From NCBI GenBank assembly GCA_022641835.1, contig CP048716.1:1178001-1242000 (forward strand): a DNA stretch of 64,000 nucleotides, read 5' to 3'. The notes under the pieces were generated by a model. The model was not told where the DNA came from and made no database searches. It saw only the letters and a program-made list of their open reading frames with translations. The stretch is from Petasospora fabianii (lineage: Eukaryota; Ascomycota; Saccharomycetes; Phaffomycetales; Wickerhamomycetaceae). This document shows, piece by piece, positions 60,877 to 64,000 of this stretch (position 1 is the stretch's first letter; the number at the start of each line of letters is the position of its first letter). The translations under genes were made by a program, and so were the position numbers.

Positions 60877-62277
60877 ATGCTGGACGCACTCGCCATCCTT
60901 GATGCCGACGCGAACTGTCTGATATCACGGACGTACACACAAAATCTCCTTCCCCTCGTGGAGATGGTACGGTCTTTCAAAAGTCTGATACGGCAGAACA
61001 CTACAGGCGTACCCGTACTGTCCTCTGACGGGATCCACTATATTTTTATTCGGAACAACGACGTCTATATTCTCGCCATCGCATACTATGAACACGTTAA
61101 TGTCATGACGATACTCACATTCCTTTACAAATTCAACGACATTCTCATGAGTTACTTCAAGACCAAAAATCTCAGCCGAGATCTTATCGTGGATAACTTC
61201 AATCTAATCTACGAGCTATTTGACGAAATTATGGATTATGGCGTACCGCAATTGACTGATACACAGATACTTAACGATGTGATCAAGCTGGAACTCAACG
61301 AGTCAAAAGAGAAATCGGAAGATGACCCATTCGCTGACGAAATTAACTCCTCTATTCTCAAGACAACGACAAATGCCATCTCTTGGAGACCAACTGGTAT
61401 CTTTTATAAGAAGAATGAATTCTTCGTTGATGTTACCGAGAGAATTCTGCTCACGGTGAACCCTGACAAGAGAGTCGTACGACATGAAATCCATGGGTCC
61501 ATAGACGTGAAGTGTTATCTCTCCGGTATGCCCATGCTACGTATCGGCATCAACAAGCTCTTACAGGAAGGCAACGACAAATTCTTCGCCAAATTGCATT
61601 TCCATCAGTGTGTGGAACTTCCAAAATTCACTAGTGACAGGCTTATATCCTTCATCCCTCCAGATGGTAAGTTTGAGCTATGCAACTATGCGCTCTCCAT
61701 CAGATCTCCCCCATTGATAGAAGTCACAGAGCACGAATTCAAGGTCATTGATAATCAAATCCTGCGAACTACAATCAGCATCCATACCAATTTTAGGATG
61801 GGAGCACACCTTGAAGGGCTGGTTATCAAGGTGCCGATAAATCTCGACCTATATGATGTCGACTTCAGAACGACTCCAAAGTTCAAGACAAGGCAGGGCA
61901 AAGTGAGCTACAAGTTTGATGAGAATGTGATTCTATGGTCAATTGATTCTCTCTCAGGTGACAGAAGCTGCACAATGATGTCGCAATTTCGACTCAACAC
62001 TCCTGAGATCTCTGAGACTAAGCCCGAGATCGGTATGGATCCACCACCGAAAGTTACAAAGCCACAATTCGACAGAATCAAGGCGACAGTGGAAGATGAC
62101 GATGACATCACTGTATCCCAATACAAAGACATTCGCATAGAGTTTGAGTTACCGGATATTACGCTCAGCTCTCTCAAAATAGAGTACCTCAAAATCACTG
62201 AGGACCTCCTCAATTATCCCGCATTCCCCTGGGTGCGTTACAAAACGACTAATGAGAACTACGTTTATAGATTATGA
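60877..62277 (+). CDS. AP-1-type clathrin adaptor mu subunit (Apm2/Apm1-like)
   Basis: Mu subunits bind YxxPhi sorting signals on cargo. The 466-aa product has an N-terminal longin domain (1-140, with IHYIFIRNNDVYILAIAYYE and a DYGVPQLTDTQIL segment). A mu-homology domain begins at AISWRPTGI, with the FHQCVELPKF and FIPPDGKFELCNY blocks and the terminal PWVRYKTTNENYVYRL. The core follows Apm1, but the start (MLDALAILDADANCLISR) and low conservation between the cargo-binding strands suggest the Apm2 branch. I cannot separate the two by eye, so no symbol is given. The start is ATG 60877; the open frame begins two codons earlier without an ATG. Confidence 0.82.
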   Translation: MLDALAILDADANCLISRTYTQNLLPLVEMVRSFKSLIRQNTTGVPVLSSDGIHYIFIRNNDVYILAIAYYEHVNVMTILTFLYKFNDILMSYFKTKNLSRDLIVDNFNLIYELFDEIMDYGVPQLTDTQILNDVIKLELNESKEKSEDDPFADEINSSILKTTTNAISWRPTGIFYKKNEFFVDVTERILLTVNPDKRVVRHEIHGSIDVKCYLSGMPMLRIGINKLLQEGNDKFFAKLHFHQCVELPKFTSDRLISFIPPDGKFELCNYALSIRSPPLIEVTEHEFKVIDNQILRTTISIHTNFRMGAHLEGLVIKVPINLDLYDVDFRTTPKFKTRQGKVSYKFDENVILWSIDSLSGDRSCTMMSQFRLNTPEISETKPEIGMDPPPKVTKPQFDRIKATVEDDDDITVSQYKDIRIEFELPDITLSSLKIEYLKITEDLLNYPAFPWVRYKTTNENYVYRL

Positions 62278-62336
62278 ATTAAGCAATTGCATCATGTGTG
62301 TCTGTGTTTCTGTTTCTTGATGATTGAATATGTATA

Positions 62337-63929
62337 TCACATCCCCAAATCATTCTTCAAAGCTTCGATCAATCTTATTCTCTTCATGATCATTTCCTTC
62401 TCCTCTTCATACTTAGCAGACCAGTCATCATACAGGCTCTTGTTGACATCGAGCAATGCCAGTCTAACTTTCTCGAACAAGTCCTGTTTGAATTGATCAA
62501 CTAGCTTCAGCCAATTCTTTGATACGTTGTTGAAACCGACAACAGCACCAAGAGAAGCTAAGCCGGCCATGGAGTATAACGAAAAGTCGTAGATAACAAA
62601 TCCTGGAATTGACAACAGTAAGAGCGGTAATTGAATACCCAAAAAGTTTGTCATGAGAAGCTTTCCAGCTTTGTTCTGTAATGTGACCAAGTCATTTTGA
62701 ATGACCATTCTCTTCAAAGTAGACAGTTCATTCTTTTGTTCTAATTTCTTCAGGTCATCAAAGTCCAGAACATTACCTGTTTGGAAACTTGTGAATGAGT
62801 CAATCTGGCCCTTGACGTAGCTATAATTCTTGAAGGAGTCGTTGAGAAGGCCCTGATTCAGCATATGAGCAAATATTCCCTGAATGTCATCAACACGGGA
62901 GTAGAGCTTCCACCATGGTAACTCTCTTTTCTCATATTCAACAACGTATGGCTTGAACACGTTTTGGAACTCACTATGCGAAGCCTGGTCCCAGTTAGAG
63001 ATGTACTTCTTCACTTTCGCATCACGGCTGTTCAACTCATCGAGCGTTAGTGAGTGTGTTTGATTCTGCTCGGAAAGGTTCTTGAGGATGCTAGTGTATA
63101 GTCTTGGGATAACGTTTTCAAGATTGGTTATCTTGTTCAATAGTTTGGTGAATTGAGTCATGTTGGAGCGAGTGTAGATGTCAGTGTAGATAGTGGCGTT
63201 TTTTGGAGATTCTGTTAAAAGTTTGACAGCTTGGTATGCTACCTGAGATGAAATCTCAGATTTTGACAAGACGATGTCATGTACGTCTTCTGTGGCAATA
63301 TCGGAGACCTGATACACTGGCCATTTGGATAGACTAAATGGTGTGTTCGCCTGGAATGATATGTAAATATGACAACCGTCATTACCAGCCGTGTCTTTAG
63401 AGCTAAGCTCAACGAATTCAAGGGTCTTTCCGAGAGACTTCAGGAACGGTGAAGGGATGTTATACTCGTTATTTGATGATTCGAATGCTGGGGAGAATTT
63501 AATAATTTTGGTCACTTCGGTAGATCTCTCTGTCAAAGCCTGGTGCCATGATTGATCTGATGCAAATGGATCTGCGAGAATTGTATTCAAAAGCGATGGT
63601 GATGAACCTATAAGTCCAACACGGATTGGCGTGTCTGGGTTCCTTAATGTTCGTGAGATGACATCAATCTTGTCAAAGAGACCATGCTCGTTGGCAAAGA
63701 GCGAGCGGGCACGCTCAAGATGTACAAGTGGGTTTTCAATCTCTAATTGCTGGGTAGGCTTTGGATTCTCTTGTTGTGTAGTGTTCTTGACTGGTGGTGT
63801 GAAGATTGGGGTGACATTGATTGGTCGTGAGCTTGAGACTGTTCCCTGTGTACTGATTGTAGAATACCTGACTGTGTGACGGCCCGTGAGCACTGTGAGC
63901 CGACGCAATTGTTGCCTGAGAAGCATCAT
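62337..63929 (-). CDS. Mitochondrial inner-membrane protein, possibly Mmc1-like
   Basis: The 530-aa product begins with a strong mitochondrial presequence (MMLLRQQLRRLTVLTGRHTVRYSTIS). The next part has a GLIGSSPSLLNTILADPF segment that resembles a degenerate nucleotide-binding fold. A helical middle follows, and two hydrophobic stretches (about 430-480) that could be membrane hairpins. A charged coiled coil ends the protein. This resembles the fungal Mmc1 family of dynamin-like mitochondrial proteins from cristae work in S. pombe, but I rate that low. The ATG 63929 is the first of a Met-Met pair. The region to 64000 holds only its 5' flank. Confidence 0.5.
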   Translation of the reverse strand: MMLLRQQLRRLTVLTGRHTVRYSTISTQGTVSSSRPINVTPIFTPPVKNTTQQENPKPTQQLEIENPLVHLERARSLFANEHGLFDKIDVISRTLRNPDTPIRVGLIGSSPSLLNTILADPFASDQSWHQALTERSTEVTKIIKFSPAFESSNNEYNIPSPFLKSLGKTLEFVELSSKDTAGNDGCHIYISFQANTPFSLSKWPVYQVSDIATEDVHDIVLSKSEISSQVAYQAVKLLTESPKNATIYTDIYTRSNMTQFTKLLNKITNLENVIPRLYTSILKNLSEQNQTHSLTLDELNSRDAKVKKYISNWDQASHSEFQNVFKPYVVEYEKRELPWWKLYSRVDDIQGIFAHMLNQGLLNDSFKNYSYVKGQIDSFTSFQTGNVLDFDDLKKLEQKNELSTLKRMVIQNDLVTLQNKAGKLLMTNFLGIQLPLLLLSIPGFVIYDFSLYSMAGLASLGAVVGFNNVSKNWLKLVDQFKQDLFEKVRLALLDVNKSLYDDWSAKYEEEKEMIMKRIRLIEALKNDLGM

Positions 63930-64000
63930 CGATCGATCTAGTATAGATTGTGAGATATGATGATTGTTTTCACTTCTCCACAGAGCCTCGATGAACTCCC

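Overview
This 64 kb window is nuclear chromosomal DNA of a budding yeast (Saccharomycotina). Nearly all genes are compact, single-exon ORFs whose best recognisable relatives are yeast proteins: Ase1, Gzf3/Dal80, Ygr210c, Prp31, Vas1, Dbf2, Drn1, Mnn1 family, Gid11, Cdc37, Arp10, Tms1, Dmc1, Emp70, Trs85, Rax2, Ydr109c, Ilv6 and an Apm protein. CTG sits at invariant leucines of valyl-tRNA synthetase (after HIGHA, and in the ISRQLWWG stretch), so the CUG-Ser and CUG-Ala clades are unlikely. The few introns are short, with a TACTAAC-like branch site, but their 5' sites are GTRAG (mostly GTAAGT) rather than the GTATGT usual in Saccharomyces. DMC1 has five exons. A methylotroph/Pichia-type lineage is a guess, not shown.

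Layout. 0-16.9 kb: a truncated acidic-tailed gene, ASE1, an intron-containing tRNA-Tyr, a hypothetical, a DOPA-dioxygenase-like gene, a Gzf3-type GATA factor, the YGR210C GTPase/ATPase, PRP31, VAS1 and DBF2. 17-21 kb: DRN1 (with a 5' intron that hides its true start) and a large GPI cell-wall protein with a minisatellite. 21-26.7 kb: a 5.7 kb stretch with no convincing gene. 26.7-31 kb: a Mnn1-family protein, a mitochondrial membrane protein and an RBM42-like RRM protein. 31-42 kb: a 1.85 kb divergent promoter region, GID11-like (three exons), CDC37, ARP10, TMS1 and DMC1 (five exons). 42-45.7 kb: a zinc-knuckle protein and a second, 2.6 kb gene-free stretch. 45.7-64 kb: EMP70-type, TRS85, RAX2, an FGGY kinase, a Tag1-like membrane protein, ILV6, an adaptor mu subunit and a mitochondrial Mmc1-like protein.

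There are no operons; the genes are functionally mixed. Shared regulation can still be read from the promoters: DBF2 has an Mcm1-type box next to a forkhead site, and ASE1 has a forkhead site at the same distance, fitting mitotic co-expression. DMC1 and the GID11-like gene each carry a Ume6/URS1-type box. The GATA-factor promoter is studded with GATA motifs. I saw no transposon, virus-like element or CRISPR array. All family assignments come from reading the sequence; no database search was run.
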